A stretch of DNA of 64,000 nt from Schaedlerella arabinosiphila (lineage in GTDB: Bacteria; Bacillota; Clostridia; Lachnospirales; Lachnospiraceae). The notes under the pieces are model-generated. The model was given only the letters and a program-made list of their open reading frames with translations, did no database searches and was not told where the DNA came from. This document shows positions 16,392 through 23,687 of this stretch, in pieces (position 1 is the first letter of the stretch; the number at the start of each line of letters is the position of its first letter). The position numbers and the translations under genes were made by a program. The stretch is taken from contig NZ_RHJS01000002.1 in the NCBI RefSeq assembly GCF_003885045.1, positions 6,069,302 to 6,133,301 on the forward strand, given 5' to 3'.

Positions 16392-17363
16392 TTGAATGAT
16401 TTAGAATATACTTACGCGGTTGCGCGTATACGTTCGTTGGAAGCATCCCTGCTGACGGATTCTGTAATTGACCAGCTTGTGAACTGTCAGAGTGAAAAGC
16501 AGTGCCTGGAGCTGTTGAGCGAAAAGGGCTGGGGAGACCATGAGACGGGCCTTGATGCCTCCGCCATGTTAAAGCGGGAGGAGGAGAAGACCTGGGAGGT
16601 GATCCGGGAAGTGGCTCCGGATCTGTCCGTGTTTGATGTGCTTTCCTATTCTAAGGTATACCATAATCTGAAAGCGGCGATCAAGGAAGTGTGCACCGAG
16701 GTTCAGACGGAGAATATTTTCTACGACGACTGCGCGATCCCAGGAAGGGAGATGCTGGAGATCGTGGAAAATAAAGAGTTCGGCCGGCTTCCGGACAACA
16801 TGGCTGCCGTGGCGCAGGAGGCATATGATACGCTTCTTCATACACGGGACGGCCAGCTCTGCGACGTGATCGTAGACCGTGCGGCGCTCGAAGCCATCTA
16901 TGAGGCAGGCATGAGCGCGAAGGACGAGATCATCCGCAATTACGCGGAGTCTACGGTTGCCATCGCGGATATCAAGATTGCGGTGCGATGCCAGAAGACC
17001 GGAAAGTCTCTGGACTTCATGAAGCGTGCCCTGGCGGAATGCGAAAGCGTCAGTGCGGATCAGCTTGCCAAGGCGGCTCTGTCCGGGCCGGAGGCAATCG
17101 GAGAATACCTGTCCGGAACGGCCTATGCGGAAGGCGCGCAGGCTCTGGAGGAGTCTCCGTCCGCATTTGAACGCTGGTGCGACAACCGGATGATGGAAAC
17201 CATCCGTCCCCAGAAGTACAATGCGTTTTCAGTAGGGCCTCTGGTGGCGTATCAGCTTGCCAGGGAGAATGAGATCAAGACAGTTCGGATCATCCTGACC
17301 GGAAAGCAGAATGAATTTCCGGATGAGGCGATTCGGGAAAGGGTAAGGGAGATGTATGTATAA
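16392..17363 (+). CDS. ntpC: V-type ATPase subunit C (central axle adaptor)
   Basis: 323 residues. The start is taken as TTG at 16392, giving MNDLEYTYAVARIRSLE, which is the family N-terminus and follows ACAGGAGGGAATAT. Reading from the upstream ATG would translate the hairpin region. Subunit C is a funnel-shaped, helix-rich adaptor joining the central stalk to the K ring (family name V-ATPase subunit C/AC39, d subunit). Its end overlaps ntpG by 8 nt, indicating coupled translation. Confidence 0.9.
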   Translation: MNDLEYTYAVARIRSLEASLLTDSVIDQLVNCQSEKQCLELLSEKGWGDHETGLDASAMLKREEEKTWEVIREVAPDLSVFDVLSYSKVYHNLKAAIKEVCTEVQTENIFYDDCAIPGREMLEIVENKEFGRLPDNMAAVAQEAYDTLLHTRDGQLCDVIVDRAALEAIYEAGMSAKDEIIRNYAESTVAIADIKIAVRCQKTGKSLDFMKRALAECESVSADQLAKAALSGPEAIGEYLSGTAYAEGAQALEESPSAFERWCDNRMMETIRPQKYNAFSVGPLVAYQLARENEIKTVRIILTGKQNEFPDEAIRERVREMYV

Positions 17364-17676
17364 GATTGCAGTTATCGGCGATTACGACAGTATCTATGGT
17401 TTCGCGACGCTGGGTCTTAGCATCTGTCCGGTAAAGACCACCGAAGAAGCCAAGGATAAGCTGCGCCAGCTTGCAGGCGGAAAATATGGAATCATCTATA
17501 TTACAGAAGCCGTGGCGGCAGAAATTAAAGATGAAATAGCGGAATATCAGGAGCAGACCACGCCGGCGATCATTCAGATTCCGGGCGTGTCCGGGAATAC
17601 CGGGGCAGGTGTGGAAGGCGTCAAGAAGACGGTGGAGCAGGCTGTCGGATCAGATATTCTGTTTTCTGAAGAATAA
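17356..17676 (+). CDS. ntpG: V-type ATPase subunit F (central stalk)
   Basis: 106 residues. The Rossmann-like fold of subunit F is seen in MYKIAVIGDYDSIYGFATLG, GIIYITEAVA and the C-terminal PAIIQIPGVSGNTGAGVEG. It binds subunit D in the rotor shaft. It overlaps ntpC and lies 23 nt before ntpA. In Enterococcus this subunit is called NtpG, used here as the symbol; elsewhere it is AtpF or AhaF. Confidence 0.92.
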   Translation: MYKIAVIGDYDSIYGFATLGLSICPVKTTEEAKDKLRQLAGGKYGIIYITEAVAAEIKDEIAEYQEQTTPAIIQIPGVSGNTGAGVEGVKKTVEQAVGSDILFSEE

Positions 17677-17699
17677 AGAAATTGGAGGTAATTCGTCAA

Positions 17700-19466
17700 A
17701 TGAGCAGAGGCGTAATCAAAAAAGTCGCAGGCCCGCTTGTTATTGCATCGGGTATGCGCGACGCGAATATGTTTGACGTGGTTCGTGTCAGCAACCAGAG
17801 ACTGATTGGCGAAATCATTGAAATGCATGGAGATGAGGCTTCCATTCAGGTATATGAGGAGACGTCCGGACTGGGACCGGGAGAGCCGGTAGAGTCTATG
17901 GAAGTTCCTATGGCCGTAGAATTGGGGCCTGGCCTGATCACCAGCATTTATGACGGAATCCAGAGGCCGCTGGATGATATTATGAAAGTTTCGGGGAACA
18001 ATCTGAAGCGTGGTGTGGAAGTGCCCTCCCTGAAGCGTGACCTGAAATGGAACTTTGTTCCCACCGTAAAGGTTGGGGATGAAGTGGAGCCGGGCGATGT
18101 GATCGGTACCGTACAGGAGACCATCGTTGTAGAGCAGAAGATCATGGTTCCGGTTGGAACTACCGGAAAGATCAAAGAGATCAAAGCAGGAGAATTTACG
18201 GTAGAAGACGTGGTAGCGGTTGTAGAGACTGCACAGGGCGACAAAGAACTGACCATGATGCAGAAGTGGCCGGTCCGCCGCGGAAGACCTTACCAGAAAA
18301 AGCTTCCGCCGGAGATGCCGCTGGTAACAGGACAGCGTGTTGTAGATACCTTCTTCCCCATCGCAAAGGGCGGTGTGGCTGCGGTACCGGGACCTTTCGG
18401 AAGCGGTAAGACAGTCATCCAGCATCAGCTCGCGAAGTGGGCGGAAGCCGACATCGTAGTTTACATCGGATGCGGAGAACGTGGAAATGAGATGACCGAC
18501 GTTCTGAACGAGTTCCCGGAACTGAAGGATCCGAAGACGGGCCAGTCCCTGATGGAAAGAACCGTTCTGATCGCGAATACGTCCGATATGCCTGTGGCTG
18601 CCCGTGAGGCATCCATTTACACAGGTATCACCATTGCCGAGTATTTCCGTGACATGGGATATTCCGTAGCATTGATGGCAGACTCCACATCCCGTTGGGC
18701 GGAGGCGCTCCGTGAGATGTCCGGACGTCTGGAAGAGATGCCTGGTGAGGAAGGTTACCCGGCATACCTGGGAAGCCGTCTGGCACAGTTCTATGAGCGT
18801 GCGGGACACGTGGTCTCCCTTGGAAAAGAAGGACGCGAAGGCGCCCTGTCCGTAATCGGCGCCGTATCCCCTCCGGGCGGTGATATTTCCGAGCCTGTAT
18901 CCCAGGCAACACTGCGTATCGTCAAGGTGTTCTGGGGACTGGATTCCGCGCTGGCATATAAGAGACATTTCCCGGCGATCAACTGGCTGACCAGCTATTC
19001 GCTGTATGTGGATAATATGAGAGACTGGTTCAATACGCAGGTTGCGGAAGACTGGGTAGAAAACCGCCAGAAGATGATGTCCCTGCTCCAGGAAGAAGCA
19101 GAGCTGGAAGAGATCGTAAAGATGGTAGGTATGGACGCGCTGTCTGCAGGCGACCGCCTGAAGATGGAAGCAGCCCGCTCCATCCGTGAGGACTTCCTGC
19201 ATCAGAACTCCTTCCACGAGGTAGATACTTATACATCTCTGAAGAAGCAGCATATGATGATGAATCTGGTTCTCGCATACTATGACCTGTCTGTCGAGGC
19301 ACTGGGCCAGGGCGCGCCGCTGCAGAAGCTGGTAGACCTTCCGGTGCGCGAGCAGATCGGACGTTTCAAATATGTGACAGAAGACAATCTGGACGTAGAA
19401 TATGACAAAGTAAACAAAGAACTTCATGTTGAGGTTTCCAATTCATTGGGAAAGGAGGAATTCTAA
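17700..19466 (+). CDS. ntpA: V-type ATPase catalytic subunit A
   Basis: 588 residues starting MSRGVIKKVAGPLV, 9 nt after TTGGAGGTAA. The catalytic head subunit hydrolyses or makes ATP. The P-loop GPFGSGKTVI is near residue 231, preceded by the V-type bulge domain (about 110-190). The catalytic GERGNEMTDVL and SLMADSTSRWAEALREMSGRL follow. Length and motif order are standard. The next gene begins one base after the stop. Confidence 0.97.
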   Translation: MSRGVIKKVAGPLVIASGMRDANMFDVVRVSNQRLIGEIIEMHGDEASIQVYEETSGLGPGEPVESMEVPMAVELGPGLITSIYDGIQRPLDDIMKVSGNNLKRGVEVPSLKRDLKWNFVPTVKVGDEVEPGDVIGTVQETIVVEQKIMVPVGTTGKIKEIKAGEFTVEDVVAVVETAQGDKELTMMQKWPVRRGRPYQKKLPPEMPLVTGQRVVDTFFPIAKGGVAAVPGPFGSGKTVIQHQLAKWAEADIVVYIGCGERGNEMTDVLNEFPELKDPKTGQSLMERTVLIANTSDMPVAAREASIYTGITIAEYFRDMGYSVALMADSTSRWAEALREMSGRLEEMPGEEGYPAYLGSRLAQFYERAGHVVSLGKEGREGALSVIGAVSPPGGDISEPVSQATLRIVKVFWGLDSALAYKRHFPAINWLTSYSLYVDNMRDWFNTQVAEDWVENRQKMMSLLQEEAELEEIVKMVGMDALSAGDRLKMEAARSIREDFLHQNSFHEVDTYTSLKKQHMMMNLVLAYYDLSVEALGQGAPLQKLVDLPVREQIGRFKYVTEDNLDVEYDKVNKELHVEVSNSLGKEEF

Positions 19467-20837
19467 ATGCCGAAAGAGTATAGAACTATACAGGAAGTTG
19501 CAGGCCCGCTGATGCTGGTACGCGGCGTAGAGAATGTCACCTACGATGAACTGGGAGAGATCGAGCTTGCAAGCGGGGAGACCCGCCGGTGCAAGGTTCT
19601 GGAGATCAACGGAAGTGATGCACTGGTACAGTTGTTTGAGAGCTCCACAGGTATCAACCTGTCCAACAGCAAGGTTCGTTTCCTGGGACGGAGCATGGAG
19701 CTGGGCGTATCTGAGGATATGCTGGGACGTGTCTTTGACGGCCTTGGCAATCCCATTGACGACGGCCCGGCGATTCTGCCGGATGCCCGCATGGACATCA
19801 ACGGTCTGCCCATGAATCCGGCGGCAAGAAGCTATCCGGAGGAGTTTATCCAGACCGGTGTTTCCGCCATCGACGGACTGAACACACTGGTCCGCGGACA
19901 GAAGCTGCCGATCTTCTCGGCTTCCGGTCTGCCCCATGCGAACCTGGCGGCGCAGATCGCAAGACAGGCGAAGGTTTTGGGAACAGATGAAAACTTTGCC
20001 GTTGTATTTGCTGCGTTGGGTATTACCTTCGAGGAGTCCAACTTCTTTATCGAGAGTTTTAAGGAGACAGGTGCCATTGACCGTACCGTCCTCTTTATCA
20101 ACCTGGCAAATGACCCGGCCATTGAGCGTATCGCAACGCCGAAGATGGCGCTGACCGCTGCGGAATATCTGGCATTTGAGAAGGATATGCACGTTCTGGT
20201 TATCCTGACGGATATCACCAACTACGCGGACGCCCTGCGTGAGGTCTCCGCGGCGCGTAAGGAAGTACCGGGACGCCGTGGTTATCCGGGATATATGTAC
20301 ACCGACCTGGCGACCATGTATGAGAGAGCCGGACGTCAGACAGGAAAGAAGGGAAGTATCACCATGATCCCGATCCTGACCATGCCCGAGGATGACAAGA
20401 CCCATCCGATCCCTGACCTGACAGGTTATATCACGGAGGGACAGATCATCTTGAGCCGTGACCTTTACCGGAAAGGTATCGCTCCGCCGATCGACGTACT
20501 GCCGTCCCTGTCCCGTCTGAAGGATAAGGGTATCGGTGAAGGCAAGACCCGTGCGGATCATGCCAATACCATGAACCAGTTGTTCTCCGCGTATGCCCGC
20601 GGAAAGGATGCCAAGGAATTGATGGTTATCCTGGGTGAGGCTGCGCTGACAGAGATCGACCTGCTCTATGCGAAGTTTGCAGACGCATTTGAAGCAGAAT
20701 ATGTATCCCAGGGATACAATGCTGACAGAGATATCCAGGAGACACTGGATATCGGATGGAAATTACTCTCCATGCTGCCGAGAACCGAGTTGAAGCGTAT
20801 CGACGACAAGTTCCTGGATAAGTATTATCAGGGTTAA
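19467..20837 (+). CDS. ntpB: V-type ATPase regulatory subunit B
   Basis: 456 residues. Alternates with subunit A in the head and lacks a P-loop, as expected. Markers: GRVFDGLGNPIDDGP, QTGVSAIDGLNTLVRGQKLP, ASGLPHANLAAQIARQA, and the arginine-bearing SPSLSRL-type segment (DVLPSLSRLKDKGIGEGKTR). It is separated from ntpA by no gap, with GGAAAGGAGGAATTCTAA overlapping the ntpA end as ribosome site. Confidence 0.97.
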   Translation: MPKEYRTIQEVAGPLMLVRGVENVTYDELGEIELASGETRRCKVLEINGSDALVQLFESSTGINLSNSKVRFLGRSMELGVSEDMLGRVFDGLGNPIDDGPAILPDARMDINGLPMNPAARSYPEEFIQTGVSAIDGLNTLVRGQKLPIFSASGLPHANLAAQIARQAKVLGTDENFAVVFAALGITFEESNFFIESFKETGAIDRTVLFINLANDPAIERIATPKMALTAAEYLAFEKDMHVLVILTDITNYADALREVSAARKEVPGRRGYPGYMYTDLATMYERAGRQTGKKGSITMIPILTMPEDDKTHPIPDLTGYITEGQIILSRDLYRKGIAPPIDVLPSLSRLKDKGIGEGKTRADHANTMNQLFSAYARGKDAKELMVILGEAALTEIDLLYAKFADAFEAEYVSQGYNADRDIQETLDIGWKLLSMLPRTELKRIDDKFLDKYYQG

Positions 20838-20993
20838 CCCCCCGGTTGCTTTGTGTAAATATAATGCAATCTGTGATTGCTGACTGCGCTGAATCAGGCC
20901 GCCGATATTTGAAATATCATGCGCGCACATCCGCAGAAATTTGTACAGAGTATAAGGCAGTAAGCAAGAATCAAGAAGGAGAGGTGATTACAT

Positions 20994-21653
20994 TTGGCAG
21001 CAAAACAGGTAAATCCTACCCGTATGGAGCTGACGCGTCTGAAAAAGAAACGGATCACTGCAATCCGCGGTCACAAGCTCTTAAAAGACAAGCGTGATGA
21101 ACTGATGCGCCAGTATCTTGACCTGGTACGCGAAAACATGGAAGTACGCAAACGGGTGGAAGCGGGAATCCTTTCCGCAAACAAGAATTTCGTAATCGCC
21201 AAGGCCGGTATGTCGGAGGCTGCCCTCAAGACGGCATTGATGGCTCCCAAGCAGGAGATCAACCTTGCGGCAGGGGAACAGAACGTCATGAGTGTAAACA
21301 TCCCGACATTTGAGTATAAGACAAGGACAGCAGATGAGAATGACATCTACTCCTATGGTTTCGCATTTACCTCCAGCGACCTGGACGGGGCGGTCAAATC
21401 CCTGGCAGACATCCTGCCGGACATGATCCGTCTCGCGGAATGCGAAAAAGCTTGCCAGCTGATGGCGGCGGAGATTGAAAAGACAAGAAGGCGTGTAAAC
21501 GCGCTGGAACATGTCATCATCCCGGAAACGGAGACGAATATCAAGTATATTACCATGAAGCTGGATGAGAACGAGAGAAGTACCCAGATCCGGCTGATGA
21601 AGGTGAAGGACATGATGCTTGAAGAGGCACATGGATATTCGCAGAAGGAATAA
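20994..21653 (+). CDS. ntpD: V-type ATPase subunit D (rotor shaft)
   Basis: 219 residues. Long N- and C-terminal helices form the antiparallel coiled coil of the rotor shaft (NPTRMELTRLKKKRITAIRG at the start, ALEHVIIPETETNIKYI near the end). The start is TTG, supported by AGGAGAGGTGATT upstream and the family N-terminus. The 156 nt between ntpB and ntpD holds no gene I can support. A strong terminator closes the operon. Confidence 0.93.
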   Translation: MAAKQVNPTRMELTRLKKKRITAIRGHKLLKDKRDELMRQYLDLVRENMEVRKRVEAGILSANKNFVIAKAGMSEAALKTALMAPKQEINLAAGEQNVMSVNIPTFEYKTRTADENDIYSYGFAFTSSDLDGAVKSLADILPDMIRLAECEKACQLMAAEIEKTRRRVNALEHVIIPETETNIKYITMKLDENERSTQIRLMKVKDMMLEEAHGYSQKE

Positions 21654-21662
21654 AACAGATGT

Positions 21663-21703
21663 AAAAAAGATTCTGAAACACTGGTGTTTCGGAATCTTTT
21701 TTT
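21663..21703 (+). terminator. Terminator of the V-ATPase operon
   Basis: AAAGATTCTGAAACAC, a two-base loop and GTGTTTCGGAATCTTT followed by more Ts, 9 nt after the ntpD stop. The long stem marks the boundary between the housekeeping operon and the export locus. Confidence 0.92.
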
Positions 21704-21722
21704 GTGAGACAGCAAATATTCG

Positions 21723-21761
21723 GTTGCACTTTCTTTCTTTGTGTGTATAAGATTATAGAAA
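21723..21761 (+). promoter_or_regulatory. Shared-motif promoter, copy A
   Basis: GTTGCAC at 21723-21729, 13 nt, then GTGTATAAG at 21743-21751 and ATTATAGAAA. The same arrangement is found at 35505, 41099, 46510, 50637 and 56125. The predicted start lies about 45 nt before the 69-residue gene. Confidence 0.7.
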
Positions 21762-21806
21762 CATGAAAACAGAACCATATCACACAAAAAAAGAAAGGTG
21801 GTAATT

Positions 21807-22016
21807 ATGAAGATAAAGGTAGAAAAACTTCTCGAGTTTACTGATCGTATGAATAAGGCATTCTCCCCCTCAGACAGGCTGTCTGAATTAATCGAAGCTT
21901 CCACAGCCCAATACGAAAATGATGAATTGTTTGAGGATGAATTGGAACTGGTCGCGGCAGCGAGAAAAGTATCTGAAAACCCTGTAGACAGAATAAAATC
22001 TGGAATAGAAAGATGA
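21807..22016 (+). CDS. Small acidic protein, candidate export cargo or leader peptide
   Basis: 69 residues starting MKIKVEKLLEF, with AAAGGTGG 4 nt upstream. It is helical and charged, with no signal peptide or Cys. Near residue 45 it reads ENDELFEDELELVAAARKV. This resembles the end of double-glycine leaders of the Nif11/NHLP type (ELxxxELExVAGG), with AA in place of GG. Such leaders are cut by C39 peptidase exporters, and one is encoded 7 kb downstream. If cut there, an 18-20 residue basic peptide would be released. That is inference. It forms a two-gene unit with the following lipoprotein under motif A. Confidence 0.65.
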   Translation: MKIKVEKLLEFTDRMNKAFSPSDRLSELIEASTAQYENDELFEDELELVAAARKVSENPVDRIKSGIER

Positions 22017-22026
22017 GAGGTACGAT

Positions 22027-23181
22027 ATGAACTATACAGTATCAAGAAAAATAATGATGGGAATGATCATCCTTTGCCTTACCAGTGGAATTGCCGCTTG
22101 TGGGACATCCCAGGCAGACCAGACGCGGGATCAAGAAAACGCGGTTGAATCAGAAGCCGATCCAAAAGTGATTGAGGAAGAACCGGAGGAAAAAGAGCCG
22201 GAAGAGGCTTCGGCCGAAACGGTAAAGGAAGTACAGGACGTAGAGTATGAAACGCTGATTGCGGGCAACCTTACAAAAAATGAGATGCAGTTTGTTCTGG
22301 CATATGGCCCGGATGAAATACCGGAACAAGGATTCCAGAACCAGGACTATTTGTTTATATTAAATACACTTTGTCAGGCTTCAGAACATAAAGTAAGCGA
22401 ACCAATCATTGAGACTTATGGTACGGACGCAAATTGGGGATGTCAATATTCCCTCTCCGATGTGAACCGTATCTTCCGATCCTTTACAGATTATCAGTTG
22501 ACAGAAGAGAACAATATTTTATCTGAAAACAATGTCCATGTGCAAGGCGATGTAGTTTCATTCGCGGCGGCAACGATAAGTAAAACATCAAACGCGGTAA
22601 TCACGTCCGCCAGTTATACGGAAGAGGAAATGGAAATTTACTATACATATGATTACATAACCTTCGATATGGAAAGTAAGGGCCTGCCCAAACAGACAGA
22701 GAACAGAAAGGTGACATTAAAACCGAATGCGGATGGCCTGTATCAAATTACCGCGATTGAAGTGACAGAAGAGCAGGCGGAAGGAGAGCAGATGCCGGAA
22801 GAACAGACAGCAGGGCAGCCGGCGGAAAACACGGGGATTCCTGTTGGGTCTTATAGTTATGCGGCTTCTGCAGGTGGATTCAGAGGTACGTTGGATATTG
22901 AGTCGGAAAGCATGGCAACATATATGACATTCGGCAGTGCTTCTGGGGAAGGGGAAGTGATCAGATATCAGATTATTCCAGATGACACTGTCACGGTTCC
23001 TGCTGGAGTGACAGCATATACATTCCAATTTATAGAAGGAAATACGATTCAGCTAAGAGATTGGATAGAATATGATGTGACAGGAGTTATGGAGAGCGGA
23101 TATAATTTGAATTTTAATTATGACGCAAATCAGGGAATCTTACAAGACTCCTATGGGAATAAATGGGATCGGGTGAATTGA
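22027..23181 (+). CDS. Secreted lipoprotein of unknown function
   Basis: 384 residues. The signal peptide ends in a lipobox, SGIAACG, predicting lipid attachment at Cys28. An acidic linker (about 30-70) is followed by a domain around residues 75-245 and a C-terminal beta-rich domain (GSYSYAASAGGFRGTLDI, YGNKWDRVN) after a Glu/Gln-rich hinge. It starts 10 nt after the 69-residue gene, with GAGAGGTACGAT upstream, and is followed by a terminator. The two therefore form a separate unit ahead of the kinase operon. I do not recognise the family. Confidence 0.8.
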   Translation: MNYTVSRKIMMGMIILCLTSGIAACGTSQADQTRDQENAVESEADPKVIEEEPEEKEPEEASAETVKEVQDVEYETLIAGNLTKNEMQFVLAYGPDEIPEQGFQNQDYLFILNTLCQASEHKVSEPIIETYGTDANWGCQYSLSDVNRIFRSFTDYQLTEENNILSENNVHVQGDVVSFAAATISKTSNAVITSASYTEEEMEIYYTYDYITFDMESKGLPKQTENRKVTLKPNADGLYQITAIEVTEEQAEGEQMPEEQTAGQPAENTGIPVGSYSYAASAGGFRGTLDIESESMATYMTFGSASGEGEVIRYQIIPDDTVTVPAGVTAYTFQFIEGNTIQLRDWIEYDVTGVMESGYNLNFNYDANQGILQDSYGNKWDRVN

Positions 23182-23194
23182 ATTTCATAGAGTA

Positions 23195-23238
23195 AAAATA
23201 ACGATAGCCTATGCTTTAGAGCGGCTATCGTTATTTTT
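23195..23238 (+). terminator. Terminator after the lipoprotein gene
   Basis: AATAACGATAGCC, a 13-nt loop, GGCTATCGTTATTTTT. A strong stem with a T run that separates the cargo/lipoprotein unit from the kinase-export operon. Confidence 0.9.
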
Positions 23239-23319
23239 CGCTCTCAGGGAACTAATTTGCGACAGTTCCTTAGACTAATCCTCACATCAGAGAAAAAAGA
23301 AAAATTTTGTAACAAATAG

Positions 23320-23348
23320 TAGACTTTTTGAAACAGTTGGCTTATAAT
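23320..23348 (+). promoter_or_regulatory. Possible sigma-A promoter of the kinase-export operon
   Basis: TAGACT at 23320-23325, 17 nt, TATAAT at 23343-23348. The -10 is perfect and the -35 weak. No copy of the shared motif is found here, so the operon encoding the sigma factor may be read by the main sigma factor. Confidence 0.45.
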
Positions 23349-23469
23349 GTTAACATACATAAAAAAGGTTATAAACTGGATGATGGATATGCTTTTTAGA
23401 AGTGTTTCTTATTGTCTGCTTCTTGAAACAGACAAGAGCATTCTTAACGTTTATAGGAGAATTCAGACT

Positions 23470-23655
23470 ATGGAATGGCTGACAGATGAAATTTTGTTTT
23501 ATGGCGGCATGATTGCCGCCATAGGTTCCGCGGTGGCGGCAGCCGTCTATTACATAATCGCCTGTGTGAGATGGGCCCGCCTGAGTATCAGGTTGGATGA
23601 AGAATATGGAAAAATAGATTGCAGAAAAAGCAATAGAGATTCGGAATTGCTGTAG
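23470..23655 (+). CDS. Small membrane protein at the head of the kinase operon
   Basis: 61 residues from MEWLTDEILFYGG, with ATAGGAGA 10 nt upstream. The frame is open for 41 codons further, but without a ribosome site. One helix (MIAAIGSAVAAAVYYIIACV) is followed by a charged cytosolic tail (RWARLSIRLDEEYGKI). It lies 32 nt before the kinase gene. A similar small membrane protein might pair with the receptor kinase; this is only suggested by position. Confidence 0.6.
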   Translation: MEWLTDEILFYGGMIAAIGSAVAAAVYYIIACVRWARLSIRLDEEYGKIDCRKSNRDSELL

Positions 23656-23687
23656 ATGGATCAGGCTTTAATAACGGGAGATGCATA

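Noticed and set aside
17574..19427. 617-codon open frame on the minus strand
   Set aside because: It lies opposite the V-ATPase A subunit gene, has no ribosome site and no family features; it is a byproduct of codon use.
19443..20561. 372-codon open frame on the minus strand
   Set aside because: Antisense shadow of the V-ATPase B subunit gene with no recognisable domain.
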